Below, piece after piece: positions 34,843-42,863 of a stretch of DNA of 64,000 nt (the stretch's first letter is position 1; each line of letters starts with the position of its first letter). A model generated the notes under the pieces. It made no database searches, had not been told where the DNA came from, and was given only the letters and a program-made list of their open reading frames with translations. This DNA is from Caldifarciminota bacterium (GTDB taxonomy: Bacteria; Hydrothermota; Hydrothermia; UBA1063; CAJXJZ01). The stretch is taken from the NCBI GenBank assembly GCA_027038175.1, contig JALVYB010000060.1, positions 42,547 through 106,546 of the forward strand, given 5' to 3'. The translations under genes were made by a program, and so were the position numbers.

Positions 34843-36768
34843 TTACTCCTCCTGTGTTTTCACCCTGTAATATTTACCCTTCCATTCAAAAGGTATAAAC
34901 GGCTTTCCGCCATTCTCATAAAATTTATTGAAAAATTCAACGTATTGAAGCCTTAAACTGTGAACAAATGCTCCCATAACATTTACAAAAACACTAAAAG
35001 CATGCCCTCCAATGAATATAAGCGGTGCAAGTATATAGCCTAAATACGGTATACCAAATACGAGTTTAGTAAGAATATTAACTGCCATGGCTATTCCAGC
35101 TGTCACTATACCAAGGGCCATCAACCTCACATATGAAAGAAGGTCCCCAATTAATCCTATTCCTCCATAAAGATTATAAGCGCCCTTCAGTACCCTCACC
35201 AGCGGGTTTTTACTGTTTGCCGAGAATAGAAGTATAAGAGCGGCAAATCCGAATGCTATATAGTTAAGAACCGGATTTTTAAGATAGACGCCAAGAGGCA
35301 GAACAATCAATATGCCTATCCACGCAATTTCATTGAACAGCCCATCAAGGAATTCACCATTAATTAGTTTTTTGTAAAATCCAACAAAAAGTCCTACAAT
35401 TATCTGAAGGTATCCCAGAGCAAGAGCAAGTGCGAAGAACTTCATGGGCTCATTCATGGGATCAAAGAGAAGAAATTTATTTCTAAACACATTGAAACCA
35501 GCCCATAGATTCTGGATATCGCCAAACCAACCACCTGTTATAGCCCCGGCAAAAATAGTGGCAAAACCACCCAAAAACAGGGTCCAGAAAAGATCGTACC
35601 CAGCCTTTATCTTTTTCATAAGATAGAGCGAAAGCAACATCAGCACTATACCATAACCTGCATCTGTTAAACACAGAGCAAAGAATACCGTAAAGAATGG
35701 GGCCATAAGGGCTGTTGGATCAATCTCTCTGTAATTGGGCAATCCGTATAATCTAACCAGTGTTTCAAATGGCCATGCAAGTTTCTTGTTCTCAAGATAT
35801 ATTGGAGGTTCCTCACCCTCTTCAGGTTGTATTTTCTCTAAAGATGCGGTCTCAAAACTGGATATAATACTTTCGAGTTTTCCTATATTTCTTTTTTCTA
35901 CCCAGCCTGTAATAAACGTTGCAGAACGGGTTTCAACACCTTTAGCATCTACGAGTTCTCTTGTTAAAATGCTTAAATAATAGTCATGCAGCATCCTGTA
36001 AACATTTAGTTTCTCTGCATGGTCTTTTAATATTCTGTCTATAGCCTTTTTTTCATTCTCAAGCACTTCAATCTCTTTTTCAATCAGGGCAAGTTCGTCT
36101 CTCGGCGTAAACTTATACCCATGGAATTCCACCTGCTCGAACTCGATTTCTACAAGGCGCTTCCTTATATCCTCCATCTCATTTTCAAATGCAGCAATAA
36201 TAACGTATACATATTTGGCATCTTCGGATATCTTTTCATAAGGAATATCCTTAAGATCTTCCACACTTCTGGACTGGAGTTTTCCTGCAATAAACTTTAT
36301 CCGACCATATCCCTTCATAAACGTCTCAAGTGAAATGTCAAGACTGCTCCACGGGCTTAAGAATTCAAGTTGAGTATATAAATTCTTGAGCCTTGTGTCA
36401 AGGAAAACGCTGTCCTGAACAAGTGCATTGAGTTCCTCTAAAAGTTCATCCACATTAATAGATGACACTGTGCCAAGGAGTTCTCTTTTGCTTATTTCCT
36501 CTTTTCTTTCAAACAATGATTCAAGGAAACCAACTGGCTCTACGTACTTTTCCAGAATGGAAATTATTCTTTCAAGATTCTTGACCCTTTCCTCAAGTCC
36601 TCTCTCCAGTTTCTCCTCTTCCACATCGTAAACATCAAACTCATTCCTCACATCCTCTCCCATCTCTGAAACATGGAGAATCCCTGAATCCTGAAGTTTC
36701 TCCAGAATAGCATCCTTTTCGGATTTATGAAAAGTAATATATACCTTTTCAACTGGTATTATAGCCAT
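34843..36768 (-). CDS. ntpI: V/A-type ATPase subunit I
   Basis: 641-residue membrane-stator subunit (equivalent of eukaryotic subunit a) that holds the ion half-channels. The N-terminal 330 residues are a cytoplasmic coiled-coil arm (MAIIPVEKVYITFHKSEKDAILEKL). The C-terminal half has seven or eight transmembrane helices, with the family motif PFETLVRLYGLPNYREIDPTALMAPFF at the junction and YVRLMALGIVTAGIAM containing the essential Arg facing the ring. It is preceded by subunit H. The other subunits (K, E, C, F, A, B, D) are not in the window, so the ATPase operon is split. Confidence 0.93.
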   Translation of the reverse strand: MAIIPVEKVYITFHKSEKDAILEKLQDSGILHVSEMGEDVRNEFDVYDVEEEKLERGLEERVKNLERIISILEKYVEPVGFLESLFERKEEISKRELLGTVSSINVDELLEELNALVQDSVFLDTRLKNLYTQLEFLSPWSSLDISLETFMKGYGRIKFIAGKLQSRSVEDLKDIPYEKISEDAKYVYVIIAAFENEMEDIRKRLVEIEFEQVEFHGYKFTPRDELALIEKEIEVLENEKKAIDRILKDHAEKLNVYRMLHDYYLSILTRELVDAKGVETRSATFITGWVEKRNIGKLESIISSFETASLEKIQPEEGEEPPIYLENKKLAWPFETLVRLYGLPNYREIDPTALMAPFFTVFFALCLTDAGYGIVLMLLSLYLMKKIKAGYDLFWTLFLGGFATIFAGAITGGWFGDIQNLWAGFNVFRNKFLLFDPMNEPMKFFALALALGYLQIIVGLFVGFYKKLINGEFLDGLFNEIAWIGILIVLPLGVYLKNPVLNYIAFGFAALILLFSANSKNPLVRVLKGAYNLYGGIGLIGDLLSYVRLMALGIVTAGIAMAVNILTKLVFGIPYLGYILAPLIFIGGHAFSVFVNVMGAFVHSLRLQYVEFFNKFYENGGKPFIPFEWKGKYYRVKTQEE

Positions 36769-36770
36769 TT

Positions 36771-37085
36771 TTATTCTTCTAATATGCTTTTAAGAATAAA
36801 TTGTGTTGCACTGTCAAGTTTTTTCCCTGCATTTTCTTCGATTTTTTTTATCTCCGAGAGATACTTTTTCTTCATGTGCTCCACTTCCTTCGCTGCTTCT
36901 TCTTCCGCTTCCTTAATGGCTCTTTCTTTGATACTTTCTGCTTCTTTTTTTGCCTCTTCTATTATTCTCTCATACTCCTTGTGCGCTTCTTCAATTATTC
37001 TCCTCTTTTTTTCTTCAGCCTCTTTTATAATCTTCTCCGCTTCTTCTTCTGTTTTCTTAACTTTGGTAATGAGTTCTACCTGCAT
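36771..37085 (-). CDS. ahaH: V/A-type ATPase subunit H (peripheral stalk)
   Basis: 104 residues, almost entirely a Glu/Lys/Ala/Ile coiled coil with the right-handed hendecad-like spacing of the EG/EH peripheral stalk; repeated E-A-E-K/E motifs from residue 12 to 85. Length and position directly before subunit I are those of AhaH/NtpF. SD AGGAGGT precedes the ATG. It is the first gene of a long minus-strand string and is divergent from the RNase P RNA gene, with about 100 bases between them. Confidence 0.85.
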   Translation of the reverse strand: MQVELITKVKKTEEEAEKIIKEAEEKKRRIIEEAHKEYERIIEEAKKEAESIKERAIKEAEEEAAKEVEHMKKKYLSEIKKIEENAGKKLDSATQFILKSILEE

Positions 37086-37150
37086 TCTTACCTCCTCTGC
37101 GTGGTATTATTTTAAGTCAAATCCGTGGTCTGAACAAACAATATACACAC

Positions 37151-37179
37151 TTGACGTGCCACTTTATAAAAGTTAATAT
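37151..37179 (+). promoter_or_regulatory. Promoter of the RNase P RNA gene
   Basis: TTGACG, 17-base spacer, TAATAT, with the mature RNA starting 8-9 bases downstream, the normal distance to a transcription start. Confidence 0.6.
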
Positions 37180-37187
37180 ATACTACC

Positions 37188-37527
37188 TGCAGGGGGCAGA
37201 GGGTCGCGCCTGTATGGCGAGGAAAGTCCGGGCTCCAGAGGGCAGGGTGCCACCTAACAGGTGGGCGCCGTAAGGCGACGGACAGGGCCACAGAAACAAG
37301 ACAGCCGATGGGAGGCAATGCCTCCACAGGCTAAGGTGAAACCGTGGGGTAAGAGCCCACGACGTAGCAGGGCAACCTGCTACGTGGTAACCCCCACCCG
37401 GAGCAAGGCCAGACAGGGACCGGCTGGCCCGGCCAAAGGTCCCGGGTAGGCCGCTTGAGGTAGAGAAGAAATTCTCTACCCAGATAAATGACCCTCCTCG
37501 ACAGAACCCGGCTTATAGCCCCCTGCA
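37188..37527 (+). ncRNA. rnpB: RNase P RNA (type A)
   Basis: Catalytic RNA that removes 5' leaders from tRNA precursors. The ends form a 10-bp P1 helix (TGCAGGGGGC with GCCCCCTGCA), which sets the boundaries. The universally conserved 5' P4/CR-I block GAGGAAAGTCCGGGCTCC and the 3' block ACAGAACCCGGCTTATAG are present, along with the AACAGGTGGGCGCC-type P8/P9 area and GGTAAGAGCCCA. About 340 bases, in the usual range. Higher GC than neighbouring genes, as expected for a structural RNA of a thermophile. Confidence 0.96.
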
Positions 37528-37533
37528 AACATT

Positions 37534-37562
37534 TTGCATTGCCATTTCTTATCCTTTAATCT
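37534..37562 (+). promoter_or_regulatory. Promoter for a leaderless envelope operon
   Basis: TTGCAT, 17-base spacer, TAATCT, ending 7 bases before the ATG at 37570; no Shine-Dalgarno. It lies only 6 bases after the RNase P RNA, and the last P1 bases are close to the -35 box. Confidence 0.5.
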
Positions 37563-37569
37563 TTTATAC

Positions 37570-38979
37570 ATGTTATGGGCACTGATATTTTTTGTATACC
37601 CTGTTAAGTTTAATGGTTACTTCGAATCGGAGTTTTATACCGAGAAAGAACAGAATCCGGTATACTGGAATCTATATACTCCAAAAAACTATATCGAATT
37701 TAAAGTGAGTGCGCATCCAATCGGTGGAGGTGAACTATATATATCTTTTAACGGCTTATCAAATTCTAATGGAACACAGTTTTTCTTTAATCAGGGACAT
37801 CTACAACTAAACAGAAAGCACTCAAGTCTGGCTATATTTGCGAGAGAGGATAGATATTGGGTACAGAGTCCACTTTTATTCCTTGTAAATCAGGACAGGC
37901 TAAAAGACGACAATTTTGGACCAAAAGGAGAAGGAGTCAGATTTGATTTCTGGGACACTTACGGTTTCTTCGGTACAGGACTTGCGTCAAAATACAAGAG
38001 TTGGGATGGTGAGGCTTACATAGGGAGAATAGGCAGAAACTTCGGGAAGTTCCTGACCCTATCATACATGTATATGAAAAAAGACTGGCGAGGAGGTAAG
38101 GAACCTTCATTCAACAAGATAAACTCAGGTTACCTGAGACTGCACATCTACAGAACACTCTATCTCTCAGGTGAATTTGCAAATGCTGTGCACCCCAACC
38201 AGCCAGAGGGGGACTCTGTAACCTTTATGGATAAAAGCGCTATTCAAATCGAACTAAGGAGGGTCTATTTTAAAGGCTTTAACATATCTGGATCTTATTT
38301 TAACTATGGAAAATACTTTATAGATGAAATGTCAAATAAATTCAATCCTGGGTTTGACCACGAATTCGGCAGAGAGGGAATATACGGTGAAATCCTATAC
38401 CTTGTTCCATACAAAGCAATTAATATACTCTATAAAACCAGTAGATACAGGTCATGGTATGACTATCCTGTGCTCTTATCCTCACCCTATGCTGTGTCCT
38501 GGAACTATGGTGAAATCTACGCCGAATTTAAAAAAGGAGTTTCCGCCAAAATATTTGCCGAAAGAACCCTTAATAAAAAAGGAGATTGGAGACACATCTT
38601 TTTCCAGATCCAGGGAGAAAATACCCGGATGAAAGTTAAACTTCAATACAAAATTAAAGACATCGGGATAAACATCCAGAAAAAGGATAATGATTACTCC
38701 ATTGGACAACGCTCTATCCTCGGAACAGAGATGTGGATTAACCTGACAGGATGGCTTCAATTTTATATGAGAGGGGCTCTTGGAAATGGTCAGGGTTTAA
38801 ACTGGAATACGCTATTTGCCCAGATTGCAATAAGAAAATTTCAGAACAGTGAGATCTTTATTGAATACGGGGACCCGGGTGCCACAGATGGGGACCTTGT
38901 GAATGACCCGGATATTTCAGACTTTCCATATCAGAAGATTAGAGACAGATTTAAGATTCTTCTAAAGTACTGGTTTTAA
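37570..38979 (+). CDS. Outer-membrane beta-barrel protein, first gene of the CBM48 envelope operon
   Basis: About 469 residues. The ATG at 37570 is preferred over an upstream TTG because it gives a compact signal peptide (LWALIFFVYPVKF) and fits a leaderless promoter. The mature part is a succession of amphipathic strands with aromatic girdle residues (YLRLHIYRTLYLSGEF, IYGEILYLVPYKAI, WLQFYMRGALGN) ending in FKILLKYWF, a C-terminal aromatic typical of barrels. No catalytic motif. It may be a porin for the substrate bound by the following glycogen-binding proteins. It is 12 bases upstream of the next gene. Confidence 0.65.
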   Translation: MLWALIFFVYPVKFNGYFESEFYTEKEQNPVYWNLYTPKNYIEFKVSAHPIGGGELYISFNGLSNSNGTQFFFNQGHLQLNRKHSSLAIFAREDRYWVQSPLLFLVNQDRLKDDNFGPKGEGVRFDFWDTYGFFGTGLASKYKSWDGEAYIGRIGRNFGKFLTLSYMYMKKDWRGGKEPSFNKINSGYLRLHIYRTLYLSGEFANAVHPNQPEGDSVTFMDKSAIQIELRRVYFKGFNISGSYFNYGKYFIDEMSNKFNPGFDHEFGREGIYGEILYLVPYKAINILYKTSRYRSWYDYPVLLSSPYAVSWNYGEIYAEFKKGVSAKIFAERTLNKKGDWRHIFFQIQGENTRMKVKLQYKIKDIGINIQKKDNDYSIGQRSILGTEMWINLTGWLQFYMRGALGNGQGLNWNTLFAQIAIRKFQNSEIFIEYGDPGATDGDLVNDPDISDFPYQKIRDRFKILLKYWF

Positions 38980-38991
38980 AAGGAGAGTGAT

Positions 38992-40809
38992 ATGATAAGT
39001 AAATTTTTCGTAATACTCCTTATAGGATTACCTAAAGGAACCGATAGGGGTGTTCTCTTTACATATTTTGCACCCGATGCAAAGAGTGTGTATCTTGTTG
39101 GAGATTTCAATAACTGGGACACAAGCGCAAATCCCATGGAAAAGGATAATGAGGGACTCTGGAAAATAGTGATCCCACTTTCACCAGGCAAATACCAGTA
39201 TAAATTCTTTGTGGATGGCAGATATGAAGCTGACCCTACAAACCCTATAACTGAAGGACCGTATGGTAATTCTGTGATTAGAGTAGGTGAGAACTTCAGA
39301 GTACTGCCTCCTAAAATGAGTAATAACACCCCGATGAATTCATACGTAACATTCTCCGCAAAAGCAAAGGGATTTTTATCCATTGACCGTGATACAACCG
39401 GCTCATACAGGCTTTTCAATACAACAACAGATGTAAGAATGGGTGTAAACGTGAATGTTCAGGATGAAGCCACATTAAAGGCCATACTGCATTATAACAC
39501 AGAAAGCGGACAGGACCCTTCAACTCATCAAATACCTTTTTACTTCGAGCGTGCAAAGTTGAACTTTGATAAAGGCAATCTTCATTTCATATCATTTTAC
39601 AATACTTTCGCCTATCAGAGTCCTGACCCAATAACAATTATCGGTAAAGTGAATGAGTTTGATTACCCACTTGGGAGAGATGAAGAGGGTATTTTAACTA
39701 AAATTGAAAAACCTGCTTCTTATAGTATTCACGCTCTGTACTCCAATAGTCTTTCAACAGGGAGAGACCTTGGATTTGTGAGAATATCCAGACAGAAAGG
39801 CGTGCTGTATACTGCATTTTTCACTTATATAAACCACGGTGACAACATAGAATATCAGGTAGTATCACCAGATAGTGAAAAGGTTAATGATTCCACCCTT
39901 CTCCATTTTAATACTTATGAAGACAGAGTTCTCTTTGGTCTGGAATTTGGCGAAAAAGACCTTATGACTTATGAATTTGTCTGGGGAAAAGACATAAAGA
40001 GGGCAAATTATTACGACGTTGATGGAACAAAGACACAGAACGTTCCCATTAATCGTAAATGGGACATAGGAAAAATATATAGATTCCGCACCATGTACGG
40101 CAAGAAAACCGCTTTTGTCTATTCAGATGTAGAAAGACACGTTTTCGACTCACTCTTTTCTGCAAAATTTGGGAAATCTTACAGCACCTTCAGATTGGGT
40201 GCTAAACTATCATCGAAAAGATTAAACATTGAAATATCCCAGAATTTCCTTTTTGCAGGTAAGAACTCCACCAAATGGGATGCACTTTTCAGGGAGATTG
40301 ATATAACAAGACGCAAATACATTGAATATCCACTTATGGGGTATGCAAGATACACCTACCTTCACGCAGCCACACACAAAACGCTCCTTAAGAGACTTAC
40401 CATTACGGCTGATTTCAGTACTGCTCGCTTTGCATTAAATCAGCCACCCCGTGCAGATGAGATACTTTTAACATTTAATCTTCCATTGGGTAGAGTTGGA
40501 ACTTACTATGATCTGCGCTATTTTCACATAAAATCAAGTTATCTTAACACAGACAGAGACTTTTTCGATCATTACTTAGAACTCTATTATAGACCAGCGG
40601 AAAACTTAAAAATAAAAGCCGGGTACGGCTTCTATCCTTATAATCTGCTGGATGAACACACCGCAAGATCTGAGTATCTCTGGAATACGGGTATAGGATT
40701 ATCACAGATTGCAAGCAATTTCAGAGGACTTGGAGGATTAATAGAAGAAGGTGAAAACATAATTGCTAAAAACAGGGAGATAAGACTATGGTTAGAACTT
40801 TCCTTCTGA
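38992..40809 (+). CDS. Outer-membrane protein with N-terminal glycogen-binding (CBM48/AMPK-type) domain
   Basis: 605 residues. After a short signal segment, residues 15-100 form a CBM48/AMPK-beta-like glycan-binding module: VLFTYFAPDAKSVYLVGDFNNWD, GLWKIVIPLSPGKYQYKFFVDG, DPTNP and GNSVIRV. The remaining 500 residues look like a beta-barrel (strands such as HALYSNSLSTGRDLGFVRISRQ, EIRLWLELSF at the very C-terminus ending in Phe). A CBM48 fused to a barrel, without any GH13 catalytic domain, is unusual. SD AAGGAG precedes the ATG. It overlaps the next gene by 22 bases. Confidence 0.7.
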   Translation: MISKFFVILLIGLPKGTDRGVLFTYFAPDAKSVYLVGDFNNWDTSANPMEKDNEGLWKIVIPLSPGKYQYKFFVDGRYEADPTNPITEGPYGNSVIRVGENFRVLPPKMSNNTPMNSYVTFSAKAKGFLSIDRDTTGSYRLFNTTTDVRMGVNVNVQDEATLKAILHYNTESGQDPSTHQIPFYFERAKLNFDKGNLHFISFYNTFAYQSPDPITIIGKVNEFDYPLGRDEEGILTKIEKPASYSIHALYSNSLSTGRDLGFVRISRQKGVLYTAFFTYINHGDNIEYQVVSPDSEKVNDSTLLHFNTYEDRVLFGLEFGEKDLMTYEFVWGKDIKRANYYDVDGTKTQNVPINRKWDIGKIYRFRTMYGKKTAFVYSDVERHVFDSLFSAKFGKSYSTFRLGAKLSSKRLNIEISQNFLFAGKNSTKWDALFREIDITRRKYIEYPLMGYARYTYLHAATHKTLLKRLTITADFSTARFALNQPPRADEILLTFNLPLGRVGTYYDLRYFHIKSSYLNTDRDFFDHYLELYYRPAENLKIKAGYGFYPYNLLDEHTARSEYLWNTGIGLSQIASNFRGLGGLIEEGENIIAKNREIRLWLELSF

Positions 40810-41189
40810 GTTTTGTAATTTTAATCTCAGGATGCGTAATTTTAAAAGAGGTGAAGCCACGTTTACCAGCGCCACATAAAACTCAAAACGGTGTTTTGTT
40901 TGAATTCTACGCTCCATCTGCGAAGTATGTCAATGTTTGCGGCGACTTCAATAGATGGTGTGGAACACAGGATGGTCCTTTTAATCCTCATGTAGGAAGA
41001 ATGCACGATGACGGTAAAGATGGAGACAGAAAGGCTCATGATGGGATATGGTCACTGATTATCCCCCTGCAAAACGGTACTTACCAGTACAAATACGTTG
41101 TAAATGGCACAAGCTGGTATCTCGACCCTTCAAATCCTGAGACAGTACAATCGGGGGGATTCCAAAATTCCCTGTTAAGGGTTGAATAA
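40788..41189 (+). CDS. Lipoprotein with glycogen-binding (CBM48/AMPK-type) domain
   Basis: 133 residues. Signal peptide with lipobox LISGC (Cys at about 16), then a single CBM48-like domain that fills the rest: VLFEFYAPSAKYVNVCGDFNRW, a charged His/Asp insertion (MHDDGKDGDRKAHDG), WSLIIPLQNGTYQYKYVVNG, WYLDPSNPE, NSLLRV. The insertion resembles an Asp-rich metal loop. The protein is essentially a lipid-anchored glycan-binding module, probably at the outer membrane next to the barrel with the same domain. Stop and next start overlap by one base. Confidence 0.8.
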   Translation: MVRTFLLSFVILISGCVILKEVKPRLPAPHKTQNGVLFEFYAPSAKYVNVCGDFNRWCGTQDGPFNPHVGRMHDDGKDGDRKAHDGIWSLIIPLQNGTYQYKYVVNGTSWYLDPSNPETVQSGGFQNSLLRVE

Positions 41190-41557
41190 TGATAAGAACG
41201 TTTTTTATTATAAATATTGCTGCTTTACTTATTTATCCCGCTGTTTTTTTTAAGATATCTTATAACATAGGGCATTTGCCTTATTTGAACGTCCTTTTTT
41301 TGCTCTTTGTATCACTTTTATTTTTGTCCATAAGAATCCTTTCGTATATGGTGGTAAAAATTAATAACGAACTAATAAAAAATATTACAGGATATTTAAT
41401 TGCACTCTTTCCCATTATATTTCCCCTTTCAGGGGTAGCAATCTCATCAATAATGGACGACAAAAGACAGGTTATTCCCTATATACTCTTTCAGGGGTAT
41501 TACCTTTTCAGATTTTTACCTATATTAAAACAAATGGAGGTAAATTACCATGTTTAA
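41189..41557 (+). CDS. Small integral membrane protein, unknown
   Basis: 122 residues with four predicted transmembrane helices (around 4-24, 30-48, 65-88 and 94-112) and short loops. Not recognised. Start overlaps the stop of the CBM48 lipoprotein by one base, and its own end overlaps the following lipoprotein by 8 bases, so it is an obligate member of this operon. It is the only inner-membrane protein of the five; a scaffold or energy-coupling link is conceivable but not shown. Confidence 0.6.
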   Translation: MIRTFFIINIAALLIYPAVFFKISYNIGHLPYLNVLFLLFVSLLFLSIRILSYMVVKINNELIKNITGYLIALFPIIFPLSGVAISSIMDDKRQVIPYILFQGYYLFRFLPILKQMEVNYHV

Positions 41558-42851
41558 AAGATTAATATTTCTTACAGGTATATCATTTATGCTTTTAAAT
41601 GGATGTGCCAACAATGAGGGCACTCCTATAGTTACACCTCCCGGAGAAGAGTTCAAAACCCAGTATAAAACCATGCAACTTGTTGGCGACTTCAACGGAT
41701 GGGCTCTTGAAGACCTGAACTCTACAAAAATGGACCTTGTGGCTGACTGGACATGGGAAAAACTCCAGTACTTTTCAGGCGCAAGAGATAGTATAATGTT
41801 TAAAATAGTTCCAAATAGCAACTGGGATCTCGCATTTGGTACACAGGGTCCTGATTCTGGACTCTCTGGATATGCAGAGCCCAACTGTTCAGGCACAGGG
41901 AACCACATAACAGCAGGACCTATAGACAGGCCAGGTTACTGGAAATTTACCTTTAACGAACAGACTCTTTACTACTCCATAAGTTATTATTCAGCACCTG
42001 GTGGAGGTATTCAGGGAAAAATCACATTCTCTGATATATCAACTCCACCATATCCCGTGGCAACTATTACTGTTCTGGGTGCAACAGGTGAAATTGCAAG
42101 CACGTTTTCTGACACATTAAATGGAACATACCTTGTCTCTCCACTTCCTAATGGAACTTACAATGTGGCTTTTGGGGCAAGTGGATACCTGCCTGATACT
42201 GTATATAACGTGGTTGTTAACAATGACACCCCTCAGGTTAATGTAACTTTAAACAGAGCACAGGGAATAATTGTTGACGGTGACCTGTCTGACTGGGACA
42301 CCTTTGCAGTATATGACACTATCGGTGATAGCCCGTGGGGTAACGGAGGTGACCTTGGTTCCCTGTATGCAAAAATTCAGAATGATACCCTTTTTGTAGG
42401 AGTGGAGGCAATTGTTAACAACAATGCGATTATTCTCTATTTCCACGTGGAACCAGCTGACAGTGGACTCGGTTATACCGACATGAATGGCCTCGATTTC
42501 TATCCACGGAAATTCACCTTCCCGGACAGTCTCAAAGCCCATTATATTCTGGCACAATGGGTCGACGGAAACGTTCTACCTGCATTAAGAAGCATTGATA
42601 CAACTGGCAGTACAACTGATATAACACAAGATGCAGAGATAGCAAGCACATTAACTCCCGGGCAAAAAGGAGCAATCGAGGCAGCAATTCCTTTAAGTGC
42701 TATAACACATGGAACAGGTGGAAGAATTGGTATAGTGGCTGTGATAGCAGGTGGAGACAACTACGATGGACCGGAAAGTGTTCCTCAAAATGGACTTCAG
42801 GGTAACGGAACAGGGGGTATTCTGCAACACCTCTACTTCCTAAATTTTTAA
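41550..42851 (+). CDS. Lipoprotein with starch-binding-like, carboxypeptidase-regulatory and DOMON-like domains
   Basis: 433 residues. Lipobox LLNGC (Cys at about 19). Residues 38-140 begin KTMQLVGDFNGWALEDL, again a glycogen-binding-like GDFNGW core. Residues 150-230 are a carboxypeptidase-regulatory-like beta sandwich (GIQGKITFSD ... PNGTYNVAFGASGYLPDTV). The rest is a DOMON/CBM9-like module (IIVDGDLSDWDTFAVYDT ... LYAKIQNDTLFVGVEA). Three beta-sandwich modules suggest a surface glycan-binding protein, comparable in role to SusE/F though not visibly homologous. SD GGAGGT precedes the ATG. Last gene before mgtE. Confidence 0.7.
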   Translation: MFKRLIFLTGISFMLLNGCANNEGTPIVTPPGEEFKTQYKTMQLVGDFNGWALEDLNSTKMDLVADWTWEKLQYFSGARDSIMFKIVPNSNWDLAFGTQGPDSGLSGYAEPNCSGTGNHITAGPIDRPGYWKFTFNEQTLYYSISYYSAPGGGIQGKITFSDISTPPYPVATITVLGATGEIASTFSDTLNGTYLVSPLPNGTYNVAFGASGYLPDTVYNVVVNNDTPQVNVTLNRAQGIIVDGDLSDWDTFAVYDTIGDSPWGNGGDLGSLYAKIQNDTLFVGVEAIVNNNAIILYFHVEPADSGLGYTDMNGLDFYPRKFTFPDSLKAHYILAQWVDGNVLPALRSIDTTGSTTDITQDAEIASTLTPGQKGAIEAAIPLSAITHGTGGRIGIVAVIAGGDNYDGPESVPQNGLQGNGTGGILQHLYFLNF

Positions 42852-42863
42852 GTGAGTTGAAAA

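Noticed and set aside
37112..37528. Open frames on both strands over the RNase P RNA
   Set aside because: The region folds and matches conserved RNase P blocks; no coding signals.
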